Source of the DNA: an uncultured Sutterella sp.
GTDB lineage: Bacteria > Pseudomonadota > Gammaproteobacteria > Burkholderiales > Burkholderiaceae_F
Length of the DNA stretch: 64,000 nucleotides
Assembly: GCA_905202595.1 (NCBI GenBank)
Contig: CAJKSP010000001.1
Coordinates: forward strand, 1-64,000
Direction: 5' to 3'
Positions 1 to 7,898 of this stretch are shown piece by piece. Both the position numbers and the translations under genes were made by a program. The notes beneath the pieces are model-generated. The model did not search any database. It had not been told where the DNA came from and saw nothing but the letters and a program-made list of their open reading frames with translations. How positions within the stretch are numbered: position 1 is the first letter of the stretch; every line of letters starts with the position of its first letter.

Positions 1-51
1 CGGCCCCTCTCGGGACTTTCACCCGTTAGAACGTGCCCATGCCGAGCACAC
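1..51 (-). mobile_element. 5' end of a probable group II intron (partial, runs off the left edge)
   Basis: Read on the minus strand from 51 towards 1, the sequence begins GTGTG, which fits the GUGYG consensus for group II intron 5' ends. About 30 bases in it contains GGGTGAAAGTCCC, the highly conserved domain I segment of many bacterial group II introns. The rest of the intron and any reverse transcriptase gene would lie outside the window. The inferred 5' exon junction (51/52) sits 6 bases from a terminator hairpin at 58-77. That placement resembles class C introns, which insert beside terminator stem-loops. The class is inference; the intron identity rests on these two motifs only. Confidence 0.6.
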
Positions 52-57
52 CGAAGC

Positions 58-86
58 AGCCCGCCTTAAAGCGGGCTGTTTTTCTT
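58..86 (+). terminator. Rho-independent terminator of a gene left of the window
   Basis: Inverted repeat AGCCCGC / GCGGGCT (58-64 and 71-77) with a short AT-rich loop, followed by a T-rich stretch TGTTTTTCTTC. It ends transcription entering from the left, before uup. The upstream gene itself is not visible because the intron-like sequence lies directly next to it. Confidence 0.75.
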
Positions 87-130
87 CTCTACAATGCGAG
101 CCATCTTCTTTGACCATTTTTTCAGCAACT

Positions 131-1957
131 ATGGCTCTCATCACTCTCAGCGGCGCCCATTTGGCTTGGGGCGATCTGCCGCTTCTTGATGATGCTTCCC
201 TTGCCATTGAGGCAGGTGAACGCGTTGGCCTTATTGGCCGCAACGGCACTGGCAAAAGTTCGCTCCTGTCAGTGCTTGCTGGCCGCAACAAGCTTGATGA
301 CGGGGAAATTCAGCGTCAGGACGGCCTCAGAACTCATTTCGTCGAACAGGAGCCCCTCCTGCCGGACGCGTCCACTTTCCGAGACAGCCTGGTGCAACGT
401 GGAGGCTTGAATCGCATTACTGACGAACGCGAAAAATGGCGCCTCCTCGCCAAGTTGGATGAATATCTTGATCGCTTCGAACTTAATCCTGAAGGCAATC
501 CGAAAAAAGCGTCCGGCGGTGAACGCAAGCGTGCCGCGCTCGCCCTTGCCTTCACCTTAGAACCCGATTTACTGCTACTTGATGAGCCGACGAATCACCT
601 CGACATCACTGCTGTCATGCGCCTAGAAGAGCTCACCCGCACGGTCTATCGCAATCAACGCTCGCTCATTGTTGTTACGCACGACCGAGAATTCCTTGAC
701 AGCGTTTCAACTCGCATCCTTGAACTCGATCGCGGAGTTCTCCGCTCCTACCCCGGAAATTTCTCCGCCTATGAATCCCGCAAAGAGGAAGAGCTGGCAG
801 CAGAAGACCTTGCTCGCCGCCGCTTCGACAAATTTTGGGCACAGGAAGAAGTCTGGATTCGTAAAGGCATTGAAGCGCGACGCACACGCAACGAAGGCCG
901 CGTTCGCCGATTGGAGCAGCTACGACGCGAACGAGCTGCTCGACGAGATCGCATGGGCTCCATCAATCTGCAGATTGATGCAGGAGAGAAAAGCGGGAAA
1001 ATCGTCGCAGAAGTGAAAGGACTTTGTAAAGCTTTCGACGGTCGGCCGATCGTGAAGGACTTGAACTTCACGCTGATGCGCGGCGATCGCCTGGGACTGA
1101 TCGGACACAACGGCGCAGGGAAAAGCACGCTCATCAAGTTGCTACTTGGCAAGCTCTCTCCGGATAGCGGTACTGTGCGGCTTGGTACGAATCTCAAAAT
1201 TGCCTATTTCGATCAACTACGCGAGCAACTAGACCTCACAAAAACGGTCGCGGAAACCATTGCTCCCGGCTCTGACTGGGTAGAAATCGCTGGGCAGAAA
1301 AAACATGTTATTGCCTACCTCGGCGACTTTCTTTTTCCGCCCCGCCGCGCCAAAGTGCCAGTAAGTTCGCTCTCCGGCGGAGAACGCAATCGGCTACTTC
1401 TGGCACGACTTTTCGCTCTACCAGCTAATTTGCTCGTACTTGACGAGCCGACCAACGACCTTGATATTGATTCGCTAGAGCTTTTGGAGCAAACGCTGGC
1501 GAATTATCCTGGCACGATCATTTTGGTGAGCCATGATCGTCGCTTTCTGGACAATGTTGTGACTGAAGTTCTAGCTCCGGAGGGCCATGGTTTCTGGCGT
1601 GAATACGTGGGAGGCTATGCCGACTGGCTACGCCAACGCCCTGCGCCTGCTCCCGAAGAAAAGAAGACGAAGTCTGCCGAAAAGACAACTCCACGCCAGA
1701 AGCCTCGAGATCAAAAAGTCAAACTCACCTTCAAAGAAGTCAAAGAACTTGAGGCGCTCCCAGCCAAACTTGAAGCACTGGAATCCGAACAGACAGCGCT
1801 TATCAACAAAATGAGTGATGCTGGCTATCATGCCAGGCCCGTTGATGAACTTAAAGCCGACAATGAACGCGCAACAGCTATTGAGCAAGAAATTCAGGCC
1901 GGATATGCGCGTTGGGAGGCTCTAGAAAGCAAGCGTGCACAAGCGGAAGCTGATTAA
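131..1957 (+). CDS. uup: ABC-F family ATPase Uup
   Basis: Soluble duplicated ABC ATPase without membrane domains. ABC-F proteins act on ribosomes, and Uup is linked to transposon precise excision and DNA-end metabolism. Two nucleotide-binding domains are visible: Walker A GRNGTGKSS near residue 36, signature SGGER near 130, Walker B LLLLDEPTNHLD near 147; second Walker A GHNGAGKST near 325, LSGGERNR near 415, Walker B LLVLDEPTNDLD near 434. The last ~90 residues are a Lys/Glu-rich coiled coil, the Uup-type C-terminal domain that binds DNA, which favours Uup over other ABC-F members. I chose ATG at 131 (MALITLSG), matching the usual Uup N-terminus, over an in-frame TTG at 110. Length 608 aa is near the family norm (~635). 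Confidence 0.92.
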   Translation: MALITLSGAHLAWGDLPLLDDASLAIEAGERVGLIGRNGTGKSSLLSVLAGRNKLDDGEIQRQDGLRTHFVEQEPLLPDASTFRDSLVQRGGLNRITDEREKWRLLAKLDEYLDRFELNPEGNPKKASGGERKRAALALAFTLEPDLLLLDEPTNHLDITAVMRLEELTRTVYRNQRSLIVVTHDREFLDSVSTRILELDRGVLRSYPGNFSAYESRKEEELAAEDLARRRFDKFWAQEEVWIRKGIEARRTRNEGRVRRLEQLRRERAARRDRMGSINLQIDAGEKSGKIVAEVKGLCKAFDGRPIVKDLNFTLMRGDRLGLIGHNGAGKSTLIKLLLGKLSPDSGTVRLGTNLKIAYFDQLREQLDLTKTVAETIAPGSDWVEIAGQKKHVIAYLGDFLFPPRRAKVPVSSLSGGERNRLLLARLFALPANLLVLDEPTNDLDIDSLELLEQTLANYPGTIILVSHDRRFLDNVVTEVLAPEGHGFWREYVGGYADWLRQRPAPAPEEKKTKSAEKTTPRQKPRDQKVKLTFKEVKELEALPAKLEALESEQTALINKMSDAGYHARPVDELKADNERATAIEQEIQAGYARWEALESKRAQAEAD

Positions 1958-1989
1958 TCGAACCAAGCGCTTGAGATATATCTCTGAAA

Positions 1990-2024
1990 GCCGCTAAGGC
2001 AAGTTGCCAAAGCGGCATTTTTTT
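1990..2024 (+). terminator. Rho-independent terminator after uup
   Basis: Stem GCCGCT (1990-1995) / AGCGGC (2011-2016) followed by ATTTTTTTG. It lies about 30 bases past the uup stop and separates uup from the acyl-CoA ligase gene. Confidence 0.8.
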
Positions 2025-2218
2025 GCCTAAAGCAACATCCCTTACCTAGCAACAAACCAAGAGAGAGCAAGCACTTGCTTTTATAGTAAAGAGAAAGACA
2101 TCCTAAGCGTTTCTCCCTATGCTAAAACAGCTGTTAATGACACCACGCTGTTCTACTTTACAAAGAAAATGCCGCCCGTTCGACGTACCGCGGCACACAT
2201 CACAAGGATTCTTGCAAT

Positions 2219-4057
2219 ATGAGTCGATCGCGCGAACTTGACGGACTCACCACACTGCCACAGCTTTTGCAACACAGCCTCGAAAAATACAGTGAACGTG
2301 AGGCTCTTCGCGAATTCAACCGCATCAACGGTTCTTGGCAAAGTCTCACCTTCCAAGCGCTTGGCGAACGCATCGAAGCTTGGCGCCGAGCCTACGCAGC
2401 TCTCGAACTTCCGCGCGGCGCGCGAGTCGCCATCTTGTTGCCCAACGGCATTAACTGCGTCTGTGCAGACTTAGCCGCACTTGCCAACGCTTTGGTCCCC
2501 GTACCACTCCATTCCATCGATACGCCTGGCGCGAGCGCCTTCATTCTCGCTGATAGCGAGGCAAGCATTCTCATTATTAATAACCGAAGACGTTGGGAAC
2601 AGATTCTGGCGACAGGGATCAAACTTCCTCGACTGAAAAATGTCCTCATTGCGACAGAGGAAGACGATCCTCCCGCTACTCAACGGCAGACAAACTGGCC
2701 AACGGTGTGGCTGCTCTCCGACTGGCTGAATGCAGGCGCGGTCTGGCAGGGCAAGCTACCACAGCCACCACTTGAAGATGAGCTCGCCGGCGTTGTCTAC
2801 ACCTCAGGGACAACAGGGCGCCCAAAGGGCGTCATGCTCACCCATCGCAATATCGTTTCTAATGTCAAAGCTACGCTGGAATGCGTTTCCCCACAAACTG
2901 GAGACATCTTTCTTTCATTCCTGCCGCTCTCGCATACGTTTGAACGCACCGCTGGCTACTACCTTGCACTAGCCACAGGCTGTCTCATTGTCTACAACCG
3001 CTCAATCCTGCTTCTGGCTGAAGATCTGAAAGCAGTCAAACCTACAGTCATCATCTCCGTACCACGGGTTTATGAGCGCATTTATGCACGGCTTGAAAAA
3101 GCTTTGGCAAAAAAATCTGCTTTGGCACGGTGGCTCTTCGACTGGGCAGTTGAAGCTGGATGGAGGGACTTCTGCCGCCGCAATCGCATGCAGGCAGAGC
3201 CTTCAAAACGTGCCTGGCTGGATCGCTTGGTGCTGCCTCTGCTGACCAAACGCGTATCGCGGCTTCTGCAATCGCAGTTCGGCGGTCGACTGCGCATTGC
3301 CATTTCTGGCGGCGCAGCACTGACCCCTAAAGTTGCCAAGCTCTTCTGCGGTCTCGGCCTGCCCATCATTCAGGGTTATGGAATGACAGAAGCCAGTCCT
3401 ATCATCGCAGGGAATTGCGTGGAGCTCAATCAACCCAATACCGTCGGCCGTCCCTTCGTCAACATTGAAATTCGCCTTGCCGAAGGTGGCGAAATCCAGC
3501 TTCGCGGCCCTTCAATCACACAAGGTTATTGGCGGCAGCCAGAAAAAATAGCCGCAGTCTTCACACCGGACGGCTGGCTTCGTACGGGTGATGTCGGTGA
3601 ATTTACTCGTGATGGGCTTCTTAAAATTAAAGGCCGTATTAAAGAAATCATTGTTACGTCAACCGGCGAGAAAATTCCACCTGCAGACTTGGAAAGTGCG
3701 ATTGAAATGGATCCGCTTTTCGCACAAGCTTTCATCTATGGTGAAGGTCGTCCCTTCCTAGCACTTATTGCCGTTGTCGACCCTGGCGAATGGGAATCGC
3801 TCGCACATTCGCTTGGCATGGATCCTGATGACCATACAAACCTTGATGCACCTGCTGTTAAAACCGCTGCCCTCAAGCGAGCCAAGGCTGCTGCGGCCAG
3901 CTTTCCCAATTACGCCCTACCGCGCGCTGTCATTCTGACCCTAACACCTTGGACGATTGAAAACGGACTCCTTACGCCAACGCTGAAATTGAAGCGCATA
4001 CCGCTAACCAAGCATTTCAACGAGGCGCTTGCCAAACTCTACGGAACGCATGGTTAA
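2219..4057 (+). CDS. Long-chain acyl-CoA synthetase (AMP-binding, FAA1/FadD15 type)
   Basis: Activates a fatty acid to acyl-AMP and then acyl-CoA at the membrane. The 612-residue length and layout fit the long-chain class. The P-loop-like AMP motif YTSGTTGRPKG is near residue 194, GYGMTEASP near 385, the ATP/AMP aspartate region WLRTGDVGEF near 455, and the hinge and C-terminal lysine region KEIIVTSTGEKIPP near 475. The gene starts with ATG, with AAGGA about 9 bases upstream. It has its own upstream gap of 260 bases and stands alone. Chain-length preference cannot be read from sequence. It could serve exogenous fatty-acid use or lipid recycling. Confidence 0.9.
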   Translation: MSRSRELDGLTTLPQLLQHSLEKYSEREALREFNRINGSWQSLTFQALGERIEAWRRAYAALELPRGARVAILLPNGINCVCADLAALANALVPVPLHSIDTPGASAFILADSEASILIINNRRRWEQILATGIKLPRLKNVLIATEEDDPPATQRQTNWPTVWLLSDWLNAGAVWQGKLPQPPLEDELAGVVYTSGTTGRPKGVMLTHRNIVSNVKATLECVSPQTGDIFLSFLPLSHTFERTAGYYLALATGCLIVYNRSILLLAEDLKAVKPTVIISVPRVYERIYARLEKALAKKSALARWLFDWAVEAGWRDFCRRNRMQAEPSKRAWLDRLVLPLLTKRVSRLLQSQFGGRLRIAISGGAALTPKVAKLFCGLGLPIIQGYGMTEASPIIAGNCVELNQPNTVGRPFVNIEIRLAEGGEIQLRGPSITQGYWRQPEKIAAVFTPDGWLRTGDVGEFTRDGLLKIKGRIKEIIVTSTGEKIPPADLESAIEMDPLFAQAFIYGEGRPFLALIAVVDPGEWESLAHSLGMDPDDHTNLDAPAVKTAALKRAKAAAASFPNYALPRAVILTLTPWTIENGLLTPTLKLKRIPLTKHFNEALAKLYGTHG

Positions 4058-4218
4058 AAATTAGGCAAGCAGAAACACTCTGAAAATCAACGGCTTTTAA
4101 GGCTAATCCACGTCCAATCTTCATCTGTCTGCCAACCGTTGAATTTTGTAGAATCGAAGCCTTGTCTGCCGGTTCAGGCTTAGCTTGCCGGCCCAATGAT
4201 TTGATTGCGCGATTAGAA

Positions 4219-5532
4219 ATGAGCAACTATGTCCCGCAGCCTAGGAAGCTGCTGCCAGAATGGATGATCGGGGTGACAGACCGTGTGATGGACTACTACA
4301 CCACACGCTACCTGCATTGCGAGCCGGTAATTCTCAACACTCCGCCCGAGCCGCAAGAAGGGCATTCCTACATGCTCTATGCGCACATCCCGTTCTGCCA
4401 CACGCTTTGCTCCTACTGCACCTTCCACCGCTTCCTCTTCAAGGAGTGGAAAGCGCGCGAGTACTTCGTCAACCTTCGGAAAGAAATGGATTACGTGAAG
4501 GCTCTTGGCTACGACTTCACGGCCATGTACATCGGCGGCGGCACGACCACTATTCTTGAGGATGAGCTAATCAAAACGATTGAGCATGCCAAGAAGCTGT
4601 TCCCAAGCATTAAGGAAGTGTCCTGCGAAACTGATCCGCAGATCATCACTACGCCGGAATTCAAAAACCTGAAGGGACTCGTCGACCGCATGTCCATTGG
4701 CGTGCAGAGCTTTAACGACGACATCCTCAAGCTCTCGGAACGCTACGAAAAATTCGGCTCAGGCGAGCAAATCTATGAAAGGCTCCAGTACGCGCAGGAA
4801 CTCTTTCCCACTTGCAACGTCGATATGATGTTCGGCTTCCGAGGTCAAAGCCTTGACGTCATCCATGACGATATGGAAAAGATCGCCAAGCTCAATCCGC
4901 GCCAGGTGACGACTTATCCGCTAATGGTCACATCGCAGACGAAAAAGAGTGTGAAGAACACTATTGCCGCCAAAGGCAATGAACTCGCCGATCAATATAG
5001 AACTATTCTTGACGTTCTCGGAGATAAGAACCACTACCGACAACTGACTAGCTGGACGTTCGGCCGCACCCACGACGAAGGTTTTGACGAATACGTCGTA
5101 GACCACGATGAATATCTCGGTGTCGGCTCGGGAGCTTTCAGCTTCCTCGGTGACAGTCTTTACGTCAACACTTTCAGTCTTCGCCGCTATGGCGAGCGCA
5201 TTTCAGCAGGAAACACCGGCGTTGAACGCCGCCGCCGCTTCGATCATCATGCGATCGTGCAGTATCGCCTGATGCTCGGCCTCTTTGCGCATCGTCTTAA
5301 CCGAAAGTATTTCCGAGAGGTGCATGGGGTTGATGTCGACCGCTATCTCTTTAAAGAAATGCTTGCTCTCAAGCTTGCCGGCGCCATTGCCGACGACCCC
5401 AATGATCCCGATCACATCATCGTTACGGATGCAGGCAAATTCCTAGGGCTAGTAATGATGAAGGCTTTCTACTCCGCTATGGACCAAGTGCGAGCTGAAC
5501 TTCGAGCTCCTCTTAAAGAAGCGGATATGTAG
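4219..5532 (+). CDS. HemN/HemW-family radical SAM protein (coproporphyrinogen dehydrogenase-like)
   Basis: Radical SAM enzyme of the coproporphyrinogen III dehydrogenase superfamily. AHIPFC then CxxxCxxC (Cys near residues 60, 64, 67) binds the [4Fe-4S] cluster. IGGGTTTIL and IGVQSFNDDIL match the SAM-binding and HemN-specific motifs. The residue after the third Cys is Thr-Phe, as in HemW/ChuW-like proteins; genuine HemN has CxxxCxxCxC. At 437 aa it is longer than HemW (~380). It may be an anaerobic haem-pathway enzyme, a haem chaperone or an anaerobilin-synthase-like protein; the sequence does not decide. ATG at 4219 (MSNYVPQP) was preferred to the in-frame TTG at 4162. It lies just upstream of the hydrogenase locus but has its own terminator. 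Confidence 0.8.
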   Translation: MSNYVPQPRKLLPEWMIGVTDRVMDYYTTRYLHCEPVILNTPPEPQEGHSYMLYAHIPFCHTLCSYCTFHRFLFKEWKAREYFVNLRKEMDYVKALGYDFTAMYIGGGTTTILEDELIKTIEHAKKLFPSIKEVSCETDPQIITTPEFKNLKGLVDRMSIGVQSFNDDILKLSERYEKFGSGEQIYERLQYAQELFPTCNVDMMFGFRGQSLDVIHDDMEKIAKLNPRQVTTYPLMVTSQTKKSVKNTIAAKGNELADQYRTILDVLGDKNHYRQLTSWTFGRTHDEGFDEYVVDHDEYLGVGSGAFSFLGDSLYVNTFSLRRYGERISAGNTGVERRRRFDHHAIVQYRLMLGLFAHRLNRKYFREVHGVDVDRYLFKEMLALKLAGAIADDPNDPDHIIVTDAGKFLGLVMMKAFYSAMDQVRAELRAPLKEADM

Positions 5533-5558
5533 CCCCCCTTTTCAAACACTTCGCTGCA

Positions 5559-5592
5559 AAGCGCCCTAGTCATTGGCTAGGGCGCTTTTTTT
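5559..5592 (+). terminator. Rho-independent terminator after the radical SAM gene
   Basis: Perfect 11-bp stem AAGCGCCCTAG (5559-5569) / CTAGGGCGCTT (5577-5587) with a 7-base loop, followed by a run of Ts to 5592. Confidence 0.92.
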
Positions 5593-5599
5593 ATGCCCA

Positions 5600-5772
5600 C
5601 TTGCTATAAGCAGGAATCGTCAGCACATGCATTTTCCAGAAAAATGAAATAAATAAACTTAACAAGCGTTCACTTTCCCTCACCGCCAATTCTCGATATC
5701 CATCCTAAGACTCAATCCTGCTTAACCTGCTTGGCGGCATCGTGTGACTGTCGGATCTCTCGACAGTTTTTT
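5600..5772 (+). ncRNA. Candidate small RNA with its own terminator
   Basis: No protein-coding gene lies between the terminator ending at 5592 and a second terminator at 5747-5772, so the second hairpin must end some other transcript. Within the stretch, CCGCCAA (5683-5689) can pair with TTGGCGG (5731-5737), closing a larger arm just before the terminator. This is the layout of a trans-acting sRNA. No family is recognised and the start is uncertain. An alternative is read-through control of the hydrogenase operon. Confidence 0.35.
5747..5772 (+). terminator. Orphan Rho-independent terminator
   Basis: Stem ACTGTCG (5747-5753) / CGACAGT (5761-5767), 7-base loop, then TTTTTT. It is not at the end of any protein gene; see the candidate small RNA. 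Confidence 0.8.
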
Positions 5773-6157
5773 CCTATTTCTCACACGCTTCCTTTTTTTA
5801 ATATGCACGGATTAGATTGACTTAAGTCAAAATACAAATTGAAACCCTTCGAAACATGTCCAGATGGACTACCTCTAAAGGGAGTTATTACAGCCCGCCA
5901 CAAAAAGCCCTCCCGTAGAATGCCTGTGTTTTGCAACGGTCCCTGCCGCAATTTGCGCCAGGCTTGCCCTTGCACGCAGAAAAAATAGAGAGGTTGCGTC
6001 GAGCGCCGGCAGTCAAGTCCTTTCAGCGTGGTGTCCCGTCATCACATCTGGACCATCTTTTCCTCTATCTGGACTGCCCCACCTGACCTGCCTATCGCGA
6101 AGTACAGGACTCGCTCAGGTCGTCCCTGAACGAGGTTCCGCTCCGGAGACCTTTTCA
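5773..6157 (+). promoter_or_regulatory. Long upstream and leader region of the hydrogenase operon
   Basis: 385 bases without a supported gene. Apart from the FNR-type box it holds a small stem TCAGG / CCTGA just before the gene. The hydA ribosome-binding site GGAG lies inside the 8-base palindrome CTCCGGAG (6141-6148). Only short open frames without ribosome-binding sites occur. I recognise no riboswitch. Confidence 0.4.
5817..5830. promoter_or_regulatory. FNR-type operator palindrome
   Basis: TTGACTTAAGTCAA is a perfect dyad of the FNR/Crp-superfamily form TTGAY-N4-RTCAA. It lies downstream of the orphan terminator and upstream of hydA, so it most likely governs the hydABC transcript. If the activator sits at a class II position, transcription would begin near 5865. 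That leaves a leader of roughly 290 bases before hydA, which is unusually long. No convincing -10 box was found. Confidence 0.6.
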
Positions 6158-7510
6158 ATGAGTACCTACCAGGTCCATACGTTCGTCCAGGGTGAAAACG
6201 CCCACGGCGAAAATGGCCCCGCTTTCCAAGGCAACTACCGCAAAGGAGAGTTGCGCGGGATCATTCACATCAACAAGGACAAGTGCGTCGGATGCGACAC
6301 CTGCCGCAAGTTCTGCCCGACCGACGCCATCAAAGGCGGCATCGGCGCCAAGCATGAAATTATTGACGACGCCTGCCTCTATTGCGGCCAGTGCTTAGTC
6401 GCCTGCCCGTTCTCCGCCATTGAGCAGATGAGCTTCATTGATGAAGTTGAACGTCAGCTTGACAACCCCGACCGCATTGTCGTTGCGCAACCTTCGCCGG
6501 CCGTCCGCGTCTCCATTTGCGAAGAATTCGGCGGCGAACCTGGCGAATTGTCTACCGAACAGCTCGTCAATGCCATGGAAAAGATGGGCTTCGTCGTGTA
6601 TGACTGCAACAGCACTGCCGACCAGACCATCATTGAAGAAGGCACGGAGTTTGTGAAGAAAATCCAGTACTGGGTCCTCGGCGAACGCGGCCCAGAAGTG
6701 GATGAAATGGCTGCGCATCCCTTCCCCCACTTCACGTCTTGCTGCCCGGGTTGGGTCAAGTATGCGGAGACCTATGCTGCAGACATGCTGCCGCATCTCT
6801 CGACAGCGAAGTCTCCGCTGCAGATGGGCGGCACGCTCGCTAAGACTTGGGCGGCCAAATACATCCTCAAATGCGATCCGCGCAAGATCTTCTTCGTCTC
6901 CGTCACGCCTTGCACCGCGAAAATCTTTGAAGCGGCCCGCCCTGAAATGAACTCGGCCTGGCGCTATCTCGTCGCCAACAAGGACATCCCGAAAGACACA
7001 CCGTCCTTCCAGGACATTGACGCATCGCTCACTGCTCGTGACATGGCCGAACTGATGCGCCGTAAGGGCATCAATCCGCTGCTTGAGCCGAAAACTCGCG
7101 ATCGCAAGCCGCTCGAAGTTTATTCCGGCGCCGGTACGATTTTCGGTTGCTCCGGCGGCGTGATGGAAGCGGCTCTTCGCACTGCCTACTTTGCGCTTTC
7201 TGGCGAAGAACTCAAGAACGCCAATATTGAGATCGTCCGCGGTCACGACAATGCCATCATTGAAGCGACCATCCCTGTGCCCATCAAGGCGCTCGGCGGT
7301 AAGACCTTTGATGTGCACTGCTGCGTCGTCAACGGCGCGAATCAAGGCCTTAAGGAAGTCCTCAACCGCGTCCGTGTGGACAAGAACCGCTATCACTTCA
7401 TTGAAGTGATGAACTGCCCGGGCGGCTGCGTCAACGGCGGCGGTCAGCCAGTTCAGAGCTCTGGCACCGCCTGGCTACATCCGACTACGCCGCTACCGTT
7501 GCGTGTTTAA
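6158..7510 (+). CDS. hydA: [FeFe]-hydrogenase large subunit, H-cluster protein
   Basis: Catalyses reversible H2 oxidation. Two [4Fe-4S] ferredoxin motifs come first (KCVGCDTCRKFCP near residue 42, CLYCGQCLVACP near 74). All three H-cluster motifs follow: FTSCCPGW with Cys195 (proton relay) and Cys196, PCTAK with Cys252, and a C-terminal motif with Cys420 and Cys424 in CPGGCVNGGGQP. The compact form resembles Desulfovibrio HydA, whose partner HydB carries the export signal; HydA here likewise has no signal peptide. At 331 a Cys replaces the usual Val/Ala in FG(V/A)TGG, giving FGCSGG. The tail after GGGQP is short (19 residues). It starts with ATG, with GGAG about 9 bases upstream. hydB follows after 25 bases. 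Confidence 0.95.
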   Translation: MSTYQVHTFVQGENAHGENGPAFQGNYRKGELRGIIHINKDKCVGCDTCRKFCPTDAIKGGIGAKHEIIDDACLYCGQCLVACPFSAIEQMSFIDEVERQLDNPDRIVVAQPSPAVRVSICEEFGGEPGELSTEQLVNAMEKMGFVVYDCNSTADQTIIEEGTEFVKKIQYWVLGERGPEVDEMAAHPFPHFTSCCPGWVKYAETYAADMLPHLSTAKSPLQMGGTLAKTWAAKYILKCDPRKIFFVSVTPCTAKIFEAARPEMNSAWRYLVANKDIPKDTPSFQDIDASLTARDMAELMRRKGINPLLEPKTRDRKPLEVYSGAGTIFGCSGGVMEAALRTAYFALSGEELKNANIEIVRGHDNAIIEATIPVPIKALGGKTFDVHCCVVNGANQGLKEVLNRVRVDKNRYHFIEVMNCPGGCVNGGGQPVQSSGTAWLHPTTPLPLRV

Positions 7511-7535
7511 TTGATCGACGCTAGGAATTCAGAAA

Positions 7536-7898
7536 ATGTTGCTTTCTCAAAACTATTCATACGCTGAACGTCCGGCTGCGCTTATCCTCGGCCGCCGCGG
7601 CTTTCTGAAGGTCTGCGGCCTATGCGTCGGTGCAGCTGTCGTCTGCGGCTGGGCCATCGGCGACATGGTTGCTCGCCGCGGCCACATCATTCTGGCTCGT
7701 CAGGCCGGCCTCTATAAGGACGACCAGCTTTGTCAGAAAATGGGCCTTACCTGCTCGCATCAGAACCCTGTTGTGATGTCTGTGTACAAGGATCTCGGCA
7801 CGAAGCCGGTGGATCACACTATGCACGGGCTCCTGCACACTAGCTACTATCCGCGAACGATGCTCGCTGCTACGGACTTGGAGGCTGCTCATGTCTAA
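7536..7898 (+). CDS. hydB: [FeFe]-hydrogenase small subunit with Tat signal peptide
   Basis: A 120-residue protein. It carries a twin-arginine motif at residues 20-25 (RRGFLK) followed by a hydrophobic stretch, so it should carry the folded HydA partner through the Tat translocon to the periplasm. The mature part matches the Desulfovibrio HydB pattern: a short helix VYKDLGTKPVDH and then HGLLHTSYYPR, which wraps round the large subunit. Unlike the soluble periplasmic enzymes, the next gene is a membrane cytochrome b, whose start overlaps the end of hydB by 8 bases. The signal stretch contains several cysteines and ends without a clear AxA site, so it may stay uncleaved as an anchor (inference). 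Confidence 0.88.
   Translation: MLLSQNYSYAERPAALILGRRGFLKVCGLCVGAAVVCGWAIGDMVARRGHIILARQAGLYKDDQLCQKMGLTCSHQNPVVMSVYKDLGTKPVDHTMHGLLHTSYYPRTMLAATDLEAAHV

Noticed and set aside
6031..6135. GTG-started frame of about 30 codons in the hydA leader
   Set aside because: No ribosome-binding site and no recognisable leader-peptide composition.
6395..7396. Long open frame (333 codons) antisense to hydA
   Set aside because: It lies wholly within hydA, whose catalytic motifs prove the plus-strand reading. The antisense frame has no ribosome-binding site or domain.
7440..7535. Possible frameshift at the 3' end of hydA, because the tail after GGGQP is short and a shifted frame stays open for some codons
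   Set aside because: All catalytic motifs come before this point, tail length varies in the family, and the shifted reading has no clear similarity to known HydA tails.
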